Numbered from the stretch's first letter, positions 43,592-52,584 are shown. The stretch is 64,000 bases of DNA from Pedobacter frigidisoli (GCF_004331675.1 NZ_SJSN01000009.1:186001-250000), one strand, 5' to 3'. Made by a program: numbers and translations. The notes: a model not told the origin generated them from the sequence alone.

Positions 43592-43673
43592 CGTCATTGC
43601 GAGGCACGAAGCAATCCTACAACTTTAGTTTTAAAGCGAATGCATTAAGATTGCTTCGTACCTCGCAATGACG
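43592..43673. repeat. Dispersed inverted repeat, CGTCATTGCGAGG family
   Basis: CGTCATTGCGAGGCACGAAG (plus CAATC) is inverted at 43649-43673 with one mismatch. It lies between rsmD and coaD and is followed by a partial copy of the end (CGAGGTGCGAAGC). Confidence 0.85.
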
Positions 43674-43721
43674 AGGTGCGAAGCATAGCACTTTAACCTT
43701 TCTCCTTTCCGCTTAAAAATC

Positions 43722-43729
43722 TATATTTG
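43722..43729 (+). promoter_or_regulatory. -7 box 4 bases before the coaD ATG
   Basis: TATATTTG matches TAnnTTTG, four bases upstream of ATG 43734. It predicts a leaderless coaD transcript. Confidence 0.4.
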
Positions 43730-43733
43730 AATT

Positions 43734-44204
43734 ATGAAGATAGCGCTATTTCCAGGTTCATTCGACCCGATAACAATTGCTCACGTAAACATCCTACAGC
43801 GTGCTACGCCACTTTTCGATAAGATTGTTATTGGCATCGGGTTAAATAGTTCCAAGCAAAATTTTCTTACAGCAGAACAGCGACTTCAAATATTAGAAAC
43901 AGTTTTTGCGGGCTATCAAAATATCGAAATCCAAACCTACGAGGGTTTAACTGTCGATTTTTGTCGTAAAATAAATGCTACTTACATGGTTCGTGGTATT
44001 CGCTCTGCATCAGATTTTGAGTACGAAAGAGCCATCGCTCAAATTAACCAAACCATGATGCCCGAAGTAGAAACCATTCTACTTTTAAGCAAACCCGAGT
44101 ATTCGGCCATCAGTTCAACCATCGTTCGCGATATTTTAAGAAATCATGGTGATGTGAGTCCGTTTGTACCTAAAGAAGCTTTGGGTTTTTTGTACAAACC
44201 ATAA
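43734..44204 (+). CDS. coaD: Phosphopantetheine adenylyltransferase
   Basis: A 156-residue nucleotidyltransferase for the fourth step of coenzyme A synthesis (ATP + 4'-phosphopantetheine to dephospho-CoA). Motifs: LFPGSFDPITIAHVNIL with the (T/H)xGH-type nucleotide site reading TIAH, MVRGIRSASDFEYE and the C-terminal AISSTIVRDILRNHGDVSPF. Length is typical. Monocistronic, with repeat DNA upstream. Confidence 0.96.
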   Translation: MKIALFPGSFDPITIAHVNILQRATPLFDKIVIGIGLNSSKQNFLTAEQRLQILETVFAGYQNIEIQTYEGLTVDFCRKINATYMVRGIRSASDFEYERAIAQINQTMMPEVETILLLSKPEYSAISSTIVRDILRNHGDVSPFVPKEALGFLYKP

Positions 44205-44235
44205 AATTCAACTCAAAAAAATCTTTTCTGAAATG

Positions 44236-44328
44236 ATGTAACGTTTTTAAAAATCGAATACCAATTGAGTAAATAAATTAAATTATGAAAACTCAAACAT
44301 GTAAGATTTTTAGAAAACCCTGTTACAT
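44236..44328. promoter_or_regulatory. Inverted ATGTAAC/GTTACAT pair upstream of the ECF sigma gene
   Basis: ATGTAAC at 44236-44242 and GTTACAT at 44322-44328 are inverted copies within the 166-base gap before the sigma factor gene. TGTAAC-like words resemble -35 elements used by some ECF sigma factors, so autoregulation is possible. Weak evidence. Confidence 0.25.
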
Positions 44329-44370
44329 TTTCAACTAATTCTATTCATTTAGCCAATCCAAAAGCCTTAA

Positions 44371-44874
44371 ATGAAAGAAACTGAAGCCATATTTCTCTCC
44401 CTGATAAATCAGCACAAAGCGATTATACATAAAGTTTCGAAGATGTATATGGATGATGCTGAGCAACAGCGGGATTTGTTTCAGGAAATCGTGATGCAGC
44501 TTTGGAAAGCCTACCCAACTTTTAAGGGTAACAGCAAATTCTCTACCTGGATGTATCGGGTAGCCCTAAATACTGCTTTGGTTTACTTCAAAAAGGATAA
44601 TCGAAAAATTGACAAAACACCGCTTGATGAAAACATCGATGTGATTGATGTTAACGAAAATGAATCAAAAGAAGAAAAACTCGCCTACTTATACAAAGCT
44701 GTTCAGGAATTAAATGCGGTTGAAAAAGCTTTAATATTTCTCTTTCTCGAAAATCAATCGCACAAAGAAATTGCCGAAAACCTGGGTATCAGTGAAGTAA
44801 ATGCCCGAGTAAAACTCAACAGAACTAAAGAAAAATTACAATTCATCATAAAGAAAAATGGTTATGAATTTTGA
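44371..44874 (+). CDS. ECF-type RNA polymerase sigma factor
   Basis: A 167-residue sigma-70 family factor of the ECF group. Region 2: YMDDAEQQRDLFQEIVMQLW and FKGNSKFSTWMYRVALNTAL. Region 4: LNAVEKALIFLFLENQSHKE followed by IAENLGISEVNARVKLNRTK. It directs RNA polymerase to a stress or envelope regulon. The next gene overlaps by 17 bases and encodes a membrane protein that is likely its regulator or partner. Confidence 0.94.
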   Translation: MKETEAIFLSLINQHKAIIHKVSKMYMDDAEQQRDLFQEIVMQLWKAYPTFKGNSKFSTWMYRVALNTALVYFKKDNRKIDKTPLDENIDVIDVNENESKEEKLAYLYKAVQELNAVEKALIFLFLENQSHKEIAENLGISEVNARVKLNRTKEKLQFIIKKNGYEF

Positions 44875-45472
44875 CGAATTAAAAAACGAATGGAATGCAG
44901 ATGGTGCTGAAGAAACCAACATTTCGGAAGATATGCTTAAAATTAAACAAGCCCGTACACCAATTGATATCATCAGGAGAAAGATGAAACACGAGTTTAA
45001 TTACCAAATTGTGGCTTTGGTTTTAATGGTTGTTATTCCATATTTCTTTAATTTCAGTGCTAATATGAAAATGGTTTATATGGTTTTCTACGCTGTAACC
45101 TGTGGATTCACAGCTTATTATTTTTTCAAATTTTATAGATTTTACAAAAACTCGTACGATATGAGTATGGACAGTCGGAAAAGTATTCTGTGGTTTTTCT
45201 ATGAAATGAAACTGAATATCGAACTTTATAAAGCGCTTACTTACATCATTGCTTTTATCGGACTGGCATTTTTCGCTGTTTATCTGTTTGTGGAGCAAGC
45301 CTCTATATTTGCAAGAATTCTGAGCAAGCTTTCTCCTGTTTACCTTATCTTAAATTGTTTTATTTCCATATTGATTATTGGCGCAATTACCGAACTCTGG
45401 GCCTGGTACTATTACGGAAAGTACCTGAAACGTGTTAAAAAAGTGGTTGATGATTTGGATTATGAGAGTTAG
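44858..45472 (+). CDS. Membrane protein paired with ECF sigma factor
   Basis: A 204-residue protein (starts ATG 44858 or 44864). A soluble N-terminal ~45 residues starts NFDELKNEWNADGAEETN. Four hydrophobic helices follow: IVALVLMVVIPYFFNF, MVYMVFYAVTCGFTAYYFF, ALTYIIAFIGLAFFAVYLF and LILNCFISILIIGAITELWA. The gene overlaps the sigma gene, so the two are co-translated. By position it is a candidate anti-sigma factor, although no zinc-binding anti-sigma motif is present. The family is common after ECF sigma genes in Bacteroidetes. Confidence 0.75.
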   Translation: MVMNFDELKNEWNADGAEETNISEDMLKIKQARTPIDIIRRKMKHEFNYQIVALVLMVVIPYFFNFSANMKMVYMVFYAVTCGFTAYYFFKFYRFYKNSYDMSMDSRKSILWFFYEMKLNIELYKALTYIIAFIGLAFFAVYLFVEQASIFARILSKLSPVYLILNCFISILIIGAITELWAWYYYGKYLKRVKKVVDDLDYES

Positions 45473-45590
45473 AAACCTATTTTCAACCATAGATATAAAG
45501 GATGAACGCAGATTTTTCATGTCTCCAACGATTGAAATCGTGGGTTATGCAGCGAGGCATTGAACTGTAAACTTTGCAATTTGTAATATT

Positions 45591-45612
45591 ACCCATGATT
45601 TCAATCATGGGT
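45591..45612. terminator. Hairpin beyond the NUDIX gene
   Basis: ACCCATGATT and AATCATGGGT form a 10-base stem with a 2-base loop, 12 bases beyond the NUDIX stop. An imperfect related arm (ATTGAAATCGTGGGT) lies about 65 bases further on, so this is probably part of a dispersed repeat that also separates the convergent transcripts. Confidence 0.5.
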
Positions 45613-45623
45613 ACAACCCTATC

Positions 45624-46235
45624 TTACAAAATCCCACCAGCCCTCAACACATCCATAATCGATGGAAAAGTATTTTTAACAACTGGACCGATATGGCCTT
45701 TATCCAACCAAACCGCCTCATCAATTCCCTCCTCTTTTTGAGGAATTAGCTTTGGTTCGCCTTTCACTTTCATTTTATACCAGTTGGTTTTTTTAATAAC
45801 CATTTTCGAACCCATTGGATAAACATGATACGTTTTGCAAAGCTTTTCTTCCCGTTTAAAAACCCTAATTCCACATTCTTCTTCTACCTCACGAACAGCA
45901 GTTTCTTTCATATTTTCACCATCTTCGAGCTTACCTTTTGGTAAATCCCACTTTTTATTTCTAAAAATAAACAGGTAATTACCATTAACACTTTCTACCA
46001 AACCACCTGCAGCCTTTATTATGGTACAATCCTTTTTAAGCTTCTTAAAAGTTTCTTTGGGGTTTTTGGTTAAGAAAATATAGCTTTTTCTCGACCCATT
46101 TTTTAATTTTTTGTAAAATGTTTGTAAATCAAAATCCTGAAATTCAAGCTGTTGAATTTTTTCTTTTTGTTCAGGTAAAACATCAGAGATAAACAAGGTG
46201 TTATCGTTAATATAAATTCTGTAATTTTGGGCCAT
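45624..46235 (-). CDS. NUDIX hydrolase
   Basis: A 203-residue protein with a complete Nudix box: GKLEDGENMKETAVREVEEE followed by CGI, giving GX5EX7REXXEEXG. The N-terminal ~65 residues (YRIYINDNTLFISDVL start) are an extra domain seen in Bacteroidetes relatives. It should hydrolyse a nucleoside diphosphate-linked compound with Mg2+; substrate not known. Its start codon overlaps that of the divergent pyrE gene in a shared CATG. Confidence 0.9.
   Translation of the reverse strand: MAQNYRIYINDNTLFISDVLPEQKEKIQQLEFQDFDLQTFYKKLKNGSRKSYIFLTKNPKETFKKLKKDCTIIKAAGGLVESVNGNYLFIFRNKKWDLPKGKLEDGENMKETAVREVEEECGIRVFKREEKLCKTYHVYPMGSKMVIKKTNWYKMKVKGEPKLIPQKEEGIDEAVWLDKGHIGPVVKNTFPSIMDVLRAGGIL
46222..46229 (+). 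promoter_or_regulatory. -7 box 4 bases before the pyrE ATG, inside the NUDIX gene's reach
   Basis: TAATTTTG matches TAnnTTTG and ends four bases before ATG 46234. The element lies in the first codons of the NUDIX gene on the opposite strand, so the two transcripts must overlap at their 5' ends. Confidence 0.4.
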
Positions 46236-46893
46236 GTATAATAAAAGTGATATTGAATTAAAGGTAGCGGAATTTTTATTACAAATAAAGGCAATTAAAT
46301 TACAACCTAATAATCCTTTTACATGGGCATCTGGTTGGAAGTCGCCAATTTATTGCGATAACCGAATTACCCTTTCCCACCCTCAGGTTAGAACTTATAT
46401 TCGTCAGAAACTTGCACAAGCAATTCAAGAAGAATTTGGTTCGGTTGATGTTATTGCAGGTGTGGCAACAGCTGGAATTCCACAGGGGGTTTTGGTAGCA
46501 CAAGAATTGGGTTTACCTTTTATCTACGTTAGGGCAAAAGCTAAAGAACACGGAACAGGAAGTTTAATAGAAGGCGAAGTAGTAGAAGGTCAACGTGTGG
46601 TGGTTATAGAAGATTTAATATCAACAGGAAAAAGCAGTTTACAAGCGGTTGAAGCGTTAAGATCAGCTGGTTTATCTGTTGCTGGCTTAGCTGCAATTTT
46701 TACCTATGGATTTGAAAAAGCGGATGAAAATTTTGCAGCAGCTAAATGCCGTTACATCACTTTATCAAATTACGAAGCTTTAATTGATTATGCCGCTGAG
46801 CACAGTATTATCGCAAAAAATGATATGGAATTATTAGGAAAATGGCGCTTGAATCCATCAGAATGGGGACAAGTTATAAGTCCTGAGTCTTAA
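46234..46893 (+). CDS. pyrE: Orotate phosphoribosyltransferase
   Basis: A 219-residue enzyme that joins orotate to PRPP to give orotidine 5'-phosphate in pyrimidine synthesis. Motifs: NPFTWASGWKSPIYCDNR near the N-terminus, the loop YVRAKAKEHGTGSLIEG and PRPP motif VVVIEDLISTGKSSLQA. Length is normal. Head-to-head with the NUDIX gene; the two ATGs share two bases. The SRPBCC gene follows 47 bases later and may be on the same transcript. Confidence 0.96.
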   Translation: MYNKSDIELKVAEFLLQIKAIKLQPNNPFTWASGWKSPIYCDNRITLSHPQVRTYIRQKLAQAIQEEFGSVDVIAGVATAGIPQGVLVAQELGLPFIYVRAKAKEHGTGSLIEGEVVEGQRVVVIEDLISTGKSSLQAVEALRSAGLSVAGLAAIFTYGFEKADENFAAAKCRYITLSNYEALIDYAAEHSIIAKNDMELLGKWRLNPSEWGQVISPES

Positions 46894-46940
46894 GTTTGAA
46901 TTTCCAAATCTAAAAAAAAACTAACCTATAAAAATATATA

Positions 46941-47339
46941 ATGACGATTATCGAAAGCGCTGTTGAAGTAAATAAACCTGTAAATGAGGTTTATGCTTTT
47001 CTCTCAAATATGAACAATCATCAACAGTTAATGCCCGAAAACATTTACAACTGGGAATCGACAGAGGATGATGCTCGTTTTACCATTCAAAACATGGCTA
47101 AATTGGCGATTAAGATTTCTAATCGTGTTGAAAATCAAGAATTAAAAGCTATTCCATCAGAAAAAGCACCATTTGATGTGGAGTTAAAATGGACTGTTGA
47201 AGATAACGGAAACGGTACAACAACCGCTAAACACATTATCTCTGCAGATTTAAATATGATGATGAAAATGTTGGCTTCTGGTCCACTTCAAAAATTAGTT
47301 GATCATCAAACTCAAAAGCTAAAAGAAATTTTAGGATAA
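46941..47339 (+). CDS. SRPBCC-family protein
   Basis: A 132-residue single helix-grip (START-like) domain: IIESAVEVNKPVNEVYAFLS at the N-terminus, KWTVEDNGNGTTTAKHII in the sheet and a long C-terminal helix MLASGPLQKLVDHQTQKL. No signal peptide. Such domains bind hydrophobic ligands. It follows pyrE closely and ends at a clear terminator. Confidence 0.85.
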   Translation: MTIIESAVEVNKPVNEVYAFLSNMNNHQQLMPENIYNWESTEDDARFTIQNMAKLAIKISNRVENQELKAIPSEKAPFDVELKWTVEDNGNGTTTAKHIISADLNMMMKMLASGPLQKLVDHQTQKLKEILG

Positions 47340-47387
47340 TTATTCATAGTGATGCTGAGTTTATTTTGGCACCAGATTTATATACAC

Positions 47388-47413
47388 AGCGAAGATTTAT
47401 CTTCGCTTTTTTT
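47388..47413 (+). terminator. Terminator after the pyrE-SRPBCC unit
   Basis: Stem AGCGAAGA / TCTTCGCT with a 4-base loop and a T run directly after it. Confidence 0.85.
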
Positions 47414-47489
47414 ATACGTAAAAATTCCATTGCTTTTCTTTTACAGGAATTAAATTTTGATACCTTAGTTTTCGAATAACCCTTAAACT

Positions 47490-50150
47490 ATGAAGCTAAA
47501 ATCCCTACAGATATTTGTCTCGCTTTTTTGCCTTTTCCCTATTGCCAATTCTTTTGCACAATCTTCATTAATCGCATTAAAAACAGAATATTTGGTTAAT
47601 CCAATCGGATTAGATAATGCTAACCCACGATTTACTTGGCAATTGGCTGATGTAAGTCAGGGTGCTAAACAAAATGCGTATCGTATTTCTGTAAATACCG
47701 ATTCTCTTGCTTTACTAAAAGGTAATGGAAACTGGAATACCGGGATCATACAGTCAAGTGATAATTTGATTACCTACTCTGGCCAATCACTAAAACCTTT
47801 TACTAAATATTTTTGGAGAGTTGAAGTTACTACCTCAACGAAAAAGACGATAAGTAAAATTGCCAGTTTTGAAATGGGTATGATGAACACGGCCAATTGG
47901 CAAGGCGCTTGGATATCCGATTCAGAAAACATTAAGCTAAAACCTGCACCCTATTTCAGAAATACATTTACAACAGCAAAAAAAGTGAAATCTGCCCGAG
48001 TTTACATCGCCGCTGGCGGATTATACGAACTCTCCATCAACGGGAAAAAGATTGGCAACCACCGTATGGATCCAATGTACACTCGTTTTGATAGAAGAAC
48101 GCTGTATGTGACTTACGATGTAACTAAAGAAATTATCCAAGGCAAAAACGCTGTTGGTGTACTGCTTGGAAATGGTTGGTACAATCATCAATCTACTGCC
48201 GTATGGGATTTTGAAAAGGCTCCATGGCGCAACCGACCAACTTTTTGTCTGGATGTTCGAATTACTTATGATGATGGTACGGTAGAAATTATCAAATCTG
48301 GAAAAAACTGGAAAACGGCTTTGAGTCCGATAATTTTTAACAGCATTTACACGGCTGAGCATTACGATGCAAGACTTGAAAAAGCGGGTTGGAACACGGT
48401 AGATTTTGATGATAAAGATTGGAAAAATGTGATCTACCGTTCTGCTCCATCTAGAAATATTGTGGCACAAGCACTCCATCCTATCCGCAACGTAGAAGAA
48501 ATTGCAACCAAAGATTTAAAGAAAATTAATGATACTACTTATCTTTTTAATTTGGGTAGAAATATTTCAGGTGTGAGTAAAATCACTTTGAGTGGAGCTT
48601 CCGGAACTGTGGTTAGATTAAAACATGGGGAGCGTTTGTATACAAACGGCAGATTGGATATTTCTAATATCGATGCACATTATCGCCCAACAGATAATAC
48701 CGACCCATTTCAAACTGATATTTTAATTTTAAGTGGTAAGGGTGAGCAAAGTTTCATGCCGCATTTCAATTATAAAGGTTTTCAATATGTTGAAGTAACC
48801 ACTTCCAGCCCAATCGAACTCAAAAAAGAAAGTCTCGTTGGTTATTTCATGCACAGCGATGTTCCTGTTTTAGGCGATGTAAAATCTTCTGAACCAATTA
48901 TCAATAAAATTTATTACGCTACAAATAATTCCTATTTATCAAACTTGTTTGGCTATCCAACTGATTGTCCGCAAAGGGAGAAAAACGGTTGGACTGGTGA
49001 TGCACAAATCGCAATAGAAACTGGCCTATATGGTTTTGATGGCATTACGATTTATGAAAAATGGTTAGCTGATCATCGTGATGAGCAGCAGCCAAATGGA
49101 GTTCTTCCATCAATTATACCAACTGATGGTTGGGGTTACGAGTGGGGAAATGGACCAGATTGGACGAGCACCATCGCCATTATTCCATGGAATGTTTATT
49201 TATTTTATGGCGATAAAAAACTGCTGTCCGATTGCTATGAAAATATCAGAAAATATGTGAATCATATCGATGAAACTTATCCAACAGGATTAACAACCTG
49301 GGGTTTAGGTGATTGGATTCCTGTTAAATCTAAATCTCCAGTAGAGCTAACTTCAACTTGTTACTATTATGCCGACGTAATCATTTTAGCAAAAGCTGCC
49401 AAAATTCTAAACAAAACAGCTGACTATGAAAAATATACAGCATTGGCGAAAAAGATCAAAGATGCATTTAATGGAAAATATTTGAATAAGGCTACAGGAA
49501 TTTATGCATCAGGCGTACAAACGGAAATGAGTGTTCCGCTTTATTGGAAAATTGTTCCAGAAGAATCTATAGCATTAGTTGCTAGTAATTTAGCAAAGAA
49601 AGTAGAAGCTGATGGTTTCCATTTAGATGTTGGATTGTTGGGTACTAAAGCCATTTTGAATGCATTATCAGAAAATGGATATAGTGATGTTGCTTACAAA
49701 ATTGCTGCACAAAAAACCTATCCAAGCTGGGGTTGGTGGATGGAAAACGGTGCAACAACATTGTATGAAAATTGGCCAATAGATGCAAAATCAGATATTT
49801 CGATGAACCACATCATGTTCGGTGAAATTGGTGCTTGGTTATATAAATCTCCCGGAGGAATTAAGCCTGATCCTGAAAAACCTGGATTTAAAAACGTGAT
49901 TTTAGCGCCTCATTTTGTAAAAGGACTCGATCAATTTGAAGCGAAACATACTGGTCCATACGGAGAAATTACCTCCTCTTGGAAACGAAGCGGCAATGGA
50001 ATTTCATACAAAGTTATTGTTCCCGCAAATTCCACTGCATCAGTTGTACTTCCAAAAGAGCAAGATTTAAAAGTTTACCTGAATGGAAAAGTTATATCCA
50101 ACTCTACAGCACAATTAGAATCTGGCTCTTATACTTTCGACTGGAAATAA
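47490..50150 (+). CDS. Alpha-L-rhamnosidase, GH78
   Basis: An 886-residue secreted enzyme (signal peptide ending SFAQ near residue 24) of the GH78 family, releasing terminal rhamnose from glycans. N-terminal beta-sandwich domains (ALKTEYLVNPIGLDNANPRF, AGGLYELSINGKKIGNHRMD) precede the (alpha/alpha)6 catalytic barrel with FGYPTDCPQREKNGWTGDA, a GH78 hallmark. A C-terminal sandwich ends the chain. Probably periplasmic or surface located. The second GH78-like gene starts two bases downstream, so the pair is one transcript. Confidence 0.92.
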   Translation: MKLKSLQIFVSLFCLFPIANSFAQSSLIALKTEYLVNPIGLDNANPRFTWQLADVSQGAKQNAYRISVNTDSLALLKGNGNWNTGIIQSSDNLITYSGQSLKPFTKYFWRVEVTTSTKKTISKIASFEMGMMNTANWQGAWISDSENIKLKPAPYFRNTFTTAKKVKSARVYIAAGGLYELSINGKKIGNHRMDPMYTRFDRRTLYVTYDVTKEIIQGKNAVGVLLGNGWYNHQSTAVWDFEKAPWRNRPTFCLDVRITYDDGTVEIIKSGKNWKTALSPIIFNSIYTAEHYDARLEKAGWNTVDFDDKDWKNVIYRSAPSRNIVAQALHPIRNVEEIATKDLKKINDTTYLFNLGRNISGVSKITLSGASGTVVRLKHGERLYTNGRLDISNIDAHYRPTDNTDPFQTDILILSGKGEQSFMPHFNYKGFQYVEVTTSSPIELKKESLVGYFMHSDVPVLGDVKSSEPIINKIYYATNNSYLSNLFGYPTDCPQREKNGWTGDAQIAIETGLYGFDGITIYEKWLADHRDEQQPNGVLPSIIPTDGWGYEWGNGPDWTSTIAIIPWNVYLFYGDKKLLSDCYENIRKYVNHIDETYPTGLTTWGLGDWIPVKSKSPVELTSTCYYYADVIILAKAAKILNKTADYEKYTALAKKIKDAFNGKYLNKATGIYASGVQTEMSVPLYWKIVPEESIALVASNLAKKVEADGFHLDVGLLGTKAILNALSENGYSDVAYKIAAQKTYPSWGWWMENGATTLYENWPIDAKSDISMNHIMFGEIGAWLYKSPGGIKPDPEKPGFKNVILAPHFVKGLDQFEAKHTGPYGEITSSWKRSGNGISYKVIVPANSTASVVLPKEQDLKVYLNGKVISNSTAQLESGSYTFDWK

Positions 50151-50151
50151 A

Positions 50152-51852
50152 ATGAAAAGACTCCACCTTTATTTTGTTTTTATAGCAATGCTTCTTTTTG
50201 ATACAAAACTAAATGCCCAAGAAAGAATAACCGAATACCTTAGTCCGAAAAGGGTTTTATGGACTACTGGTGATGTAAAAAATCAAGGCAGACTTTTACA
50301 AATCGGCACAGGTCAGGCAGATGTTCGAAATGAGAATATGTGTATTCTGGAGAATAAGCAAAGTTCTAAATCCAGTATTTTATTAGATTTTGGCAAAGAG
50401 CTTCAAGGTGGAATTCAGATTGTAACTGGCATTTGGGCAGGAAATAAACCCATTAAAGTTCGTATCCGTTTTGGCGAATCTGCAAGCGAGGCGATGTCTG
50501 ATATCGGTGGAAAAGGCGGTGCTACTAATGATCATGCCATTCGAGATCAAGAAACTTTGCTACCATGGCTGGGCATTGCAGAAATCGGGAATACAGGTTT
50601 TCGTTTTGTTAGGATTGATCTGCTCGATAATGATACTAAACTTATTCTGAAAGAAACTCGGGCAATTTCGAGATATAGAAACTTGGAATACAAAGGATCG
50701 TTTAACTGTAGTGATACATTGTTGAATAAGATCTGGAAAACTGGTGCCTACACCGTTCAGCTGAATATGCAAGATTATCTTTGGGATGGCGTTAAACGCG
50801 ATCGATTAGTTTGGGTGGGTGATTTAAATCCTGAAATTTCGACTATAAATGCAGTATTCGGTTATAATGAAGTAGTTCCAAAATCTTTGGATTTTGCAAA
50901 AGAAACCACACCGCTACCCAATTGGATGAACGGAATTAGCGCTTATTCTATGTGGTGGATTATTAATCAACGTGATTGGTATTATCACAATAGCGATTTA
51001 AATTACTTGAAAGAGCAACAAACCTACCTTAAAGATTTACTAAATCTCCTCATTCAAAAAATCGATGCTGACAATAAAGAGCATTTGGATGGCCAACGTT
51101 TTTTAGATTGGCCATCGAGCGAAGATCCTAAAGCAATTCATGCGGGCTTACAATCTATGATGATTTTATCCTTAGATGCTGGAGCTGATTTAATTGGCAA
51201 AATGGGTGACCAAGAAACAGCAGACAAGTGCATGGAAGCAGTTTCGAGATTAAAGAAACATTTGCCAGAAACCAATGATTCTAAACAGGCTGCAGCACTT
51301 CTTTCGTTGTCGAATTTGATGAGTGCTAAGGATGCAAACAATATCATCTCTAATGGTGGTTCAAAAAACTTCTCTACTTTTTTTGGCTATTACATGTTAC
51401 AGGCAAAAGCAAAAGCTGATGATTATCAAGGTGGCATTAATATTATCCGTGAGTATTGGGGTGCCATGCTAAACTTAGGCGCAACAACTTTTTGGGAAGA
51501 TTTTAATATGGATTGGCTAAAAAATGCCAGTCGGATTGATGAGTTGGTTCCTGAAGGTAAAATAGATACCCATGGTGCTTACGGCGCTTATTGTTATATC
51601 GGTTTCCGCCATAGTTTAGCGCATGGTTGGGCTTCAGGTCCTACGCCATGGCTAACAGAACATGTTTTAGGGATTTCTGTTCTGGAACCTGGCTGCAAAA
51701 AAATTCGCATTAAACCCAACCTAGTAGATTTAACTTTCGCAAAAGGTACTTTTCCAACGCCTTATGGAATTTTAAGTGTTAAACATACCATAGTTAACGG
51801 AAAAATTAAAACCAAAATTAAAGCGCCTAGAGGGGTTAAGGTGGTTCGCTAA
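50152..51852 (+). CDS. Second GH78-like alpha-L-rhamnosidase-related protein
   Basis: A 566-residue secreted protein (signal MKRLHLYFVFIAMLLFDTKL, then NAQ). It has the catalytic-barrel core with LWDGVKRDRLVWVGDL, LDWPSSEDPKAIHAGLQSM, GATTFWEDFNMDWL and a C-terminal sandwich, but lacks most of the N-terminal sandwich domains of the neighbouring 886-residue enzyme. Length suits the shorter GH78-related proteins. It probably acts on the same rhamnose-containing glycan. No SusC/SusD transporter pair is within the window. Confidence 0.85.
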   Translation: MKRLHLYFVFIAMLLFDTKLNAQERITEYLSPKRVLWTTGDVKNQGRLLQIGTGQADVRNENMCILENKQSSKSSILLDFGKELQGGIQIVTGIWAGNKPIKVRIRFGESASEAMSDIGGKGGATNDHAIRDQETLLPWLGIAEIGNTGFRFVRIDLLDNDTKLILKETRAISRYRNLEYKGSFNCSDTLLNKIWKTGAYTVQLNMQDYLWDGVKRDRLVWVGDLNPEISTINAVFGYNEVVPKSLDFAKETTPLPNWMNGISAYSMWWIINQRDWYYHNSDLNYLKEQQTYLKDLLNLLIQKIDADNKEHLDGQRFLDWPSSEDPKAIHAGLQSMMILSLDAGADLIGKMGDQETADKCMEAVSRLKKHLPETNDSKQAAALLSLSNLMSAKDANNIISNGGSKNFSTFFGYYMLQAKAKADDYQGGINIIREYWGAMLNLGATTFWEDFNMDWLKNASRIDELVPEGKIDTHGAYGAYCYIGFRHSLAHGWASGPTPWLTEHVLGISVLEPGCKKIRIKPNLVDLTFAKGTFPTPYGILSVKHTIVNGKIKTKIKAPRGVKVVR

Positions 51853-51902
51853 CTAATCACTTTAAATTTGTAATTTGATTGAAATTTTAACCAAATTACT
51901 TT

Positions 51903-52370
51903 ATGCCAAACACTTACACTCGATTGCACATTCATTTCGTCTTCGCAGTCAAATACAGAAAATCTATTATTCTTTCAGATTGGGAAGATAGCTTACATAA
52001 ATACATTACTGGAATAGTTCAAAATAATGAGCATAAAATGCTTGCGATTAATTCCATGCCCGATCATTTGCACATGTTTGTTGGATTAAATCCAAAGCAA
52101 TCCATTTCAGATTTGATGAGATTGGTCAAAGGCGATAGCTCAGAATTTGTTAATACACAGGGTTTCACGAATCAAAAATTCCAATGGCAAGAAGGATATG
52201 GTGCATTTAGCAATAGCTACTCCCAGATTGATGCCGTCGTTAAATATATTCTAAATCAAAAAGAACACCACAAAAAGAAAGATTTTAAAACAGAATATAT
52301 ATCGATACTTCGTGATAATAAAATTGATTACGACGACAAATATTTATTTAAAGATTTACTCGATACTTAA
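51903..52370 (+). mobile_element. IS200/IS605-type Y1 transposase (RAYT-like)
   Basis: A 155-residue HUH single-strand transposase: HFVFAVKYRKSI start, HUH motif H55-L56-H57 in MPDHLHMFVG, then WQEGYGAFSNSY and catalytic tyrosine Y115 in VVKYILNQKEHH. It lacks a TnpB partner. The gene is intact. Immediately downstream lie several GGTAGCCCC-type hairpins in both orientations, as expected for a REP-associated transposase or a small IS200-type element. The IS200-versus-RAYT call is uncertain. Confidence 0.9.
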
Positions 52371-52390
52371 GGGTAGCCCCTACGGGGCAT
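52371..52390. repeat. REP-like hairpin, copy 1 (direct)
   Basis: GGGTAGCCCCTACGGGGCAT directly follows the transposase stop; GCCCC pairs with GGGGC. Confidence 0.85.
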
Positions 52391-52449
52391 AAACAAATAA
52401 AAAATTTTCATAAAAAGACATTTTAACAAATGCCTTTTTTTCTACAAAT

Positions 52450-52468
52450 GGGTAGCCCCGATGGGGCA
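52450..52468. repeat. REP-like hairpin, copy 2 (direct)
   Basis: GGGTAGCCCCGATGGGGCA, same orientation as copy 1, about 60 bases further on. Confidence 0.85.
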
Positions 52469-52566
52469 GATGCTAGTTTTGGCATATAGTTGTTATGCAT
52501 TTTGCATAGCACTAGGATATCTTTGGGCGGTAAGCGCTACCTTACAGCAAGCCTACATTCCCCTAT

Positions 52567-52584
52567 TGCACCATCGGGGAGGCC
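52567..52584. repeat. REP-like hairpin, degenerate inverted copy
   Basis: TGCACCATCGGGGAGGCC is a three-mismatch relative of the inverted form TGCCCCATCGGGGCTACC. Confidence 0.6.

Noticed and set aside
48021..48479. 152-codon open frame antisense to the GH78 gene
   Set aside because: Shadow of a strongly supported gene; residue use is unlike a real protein.
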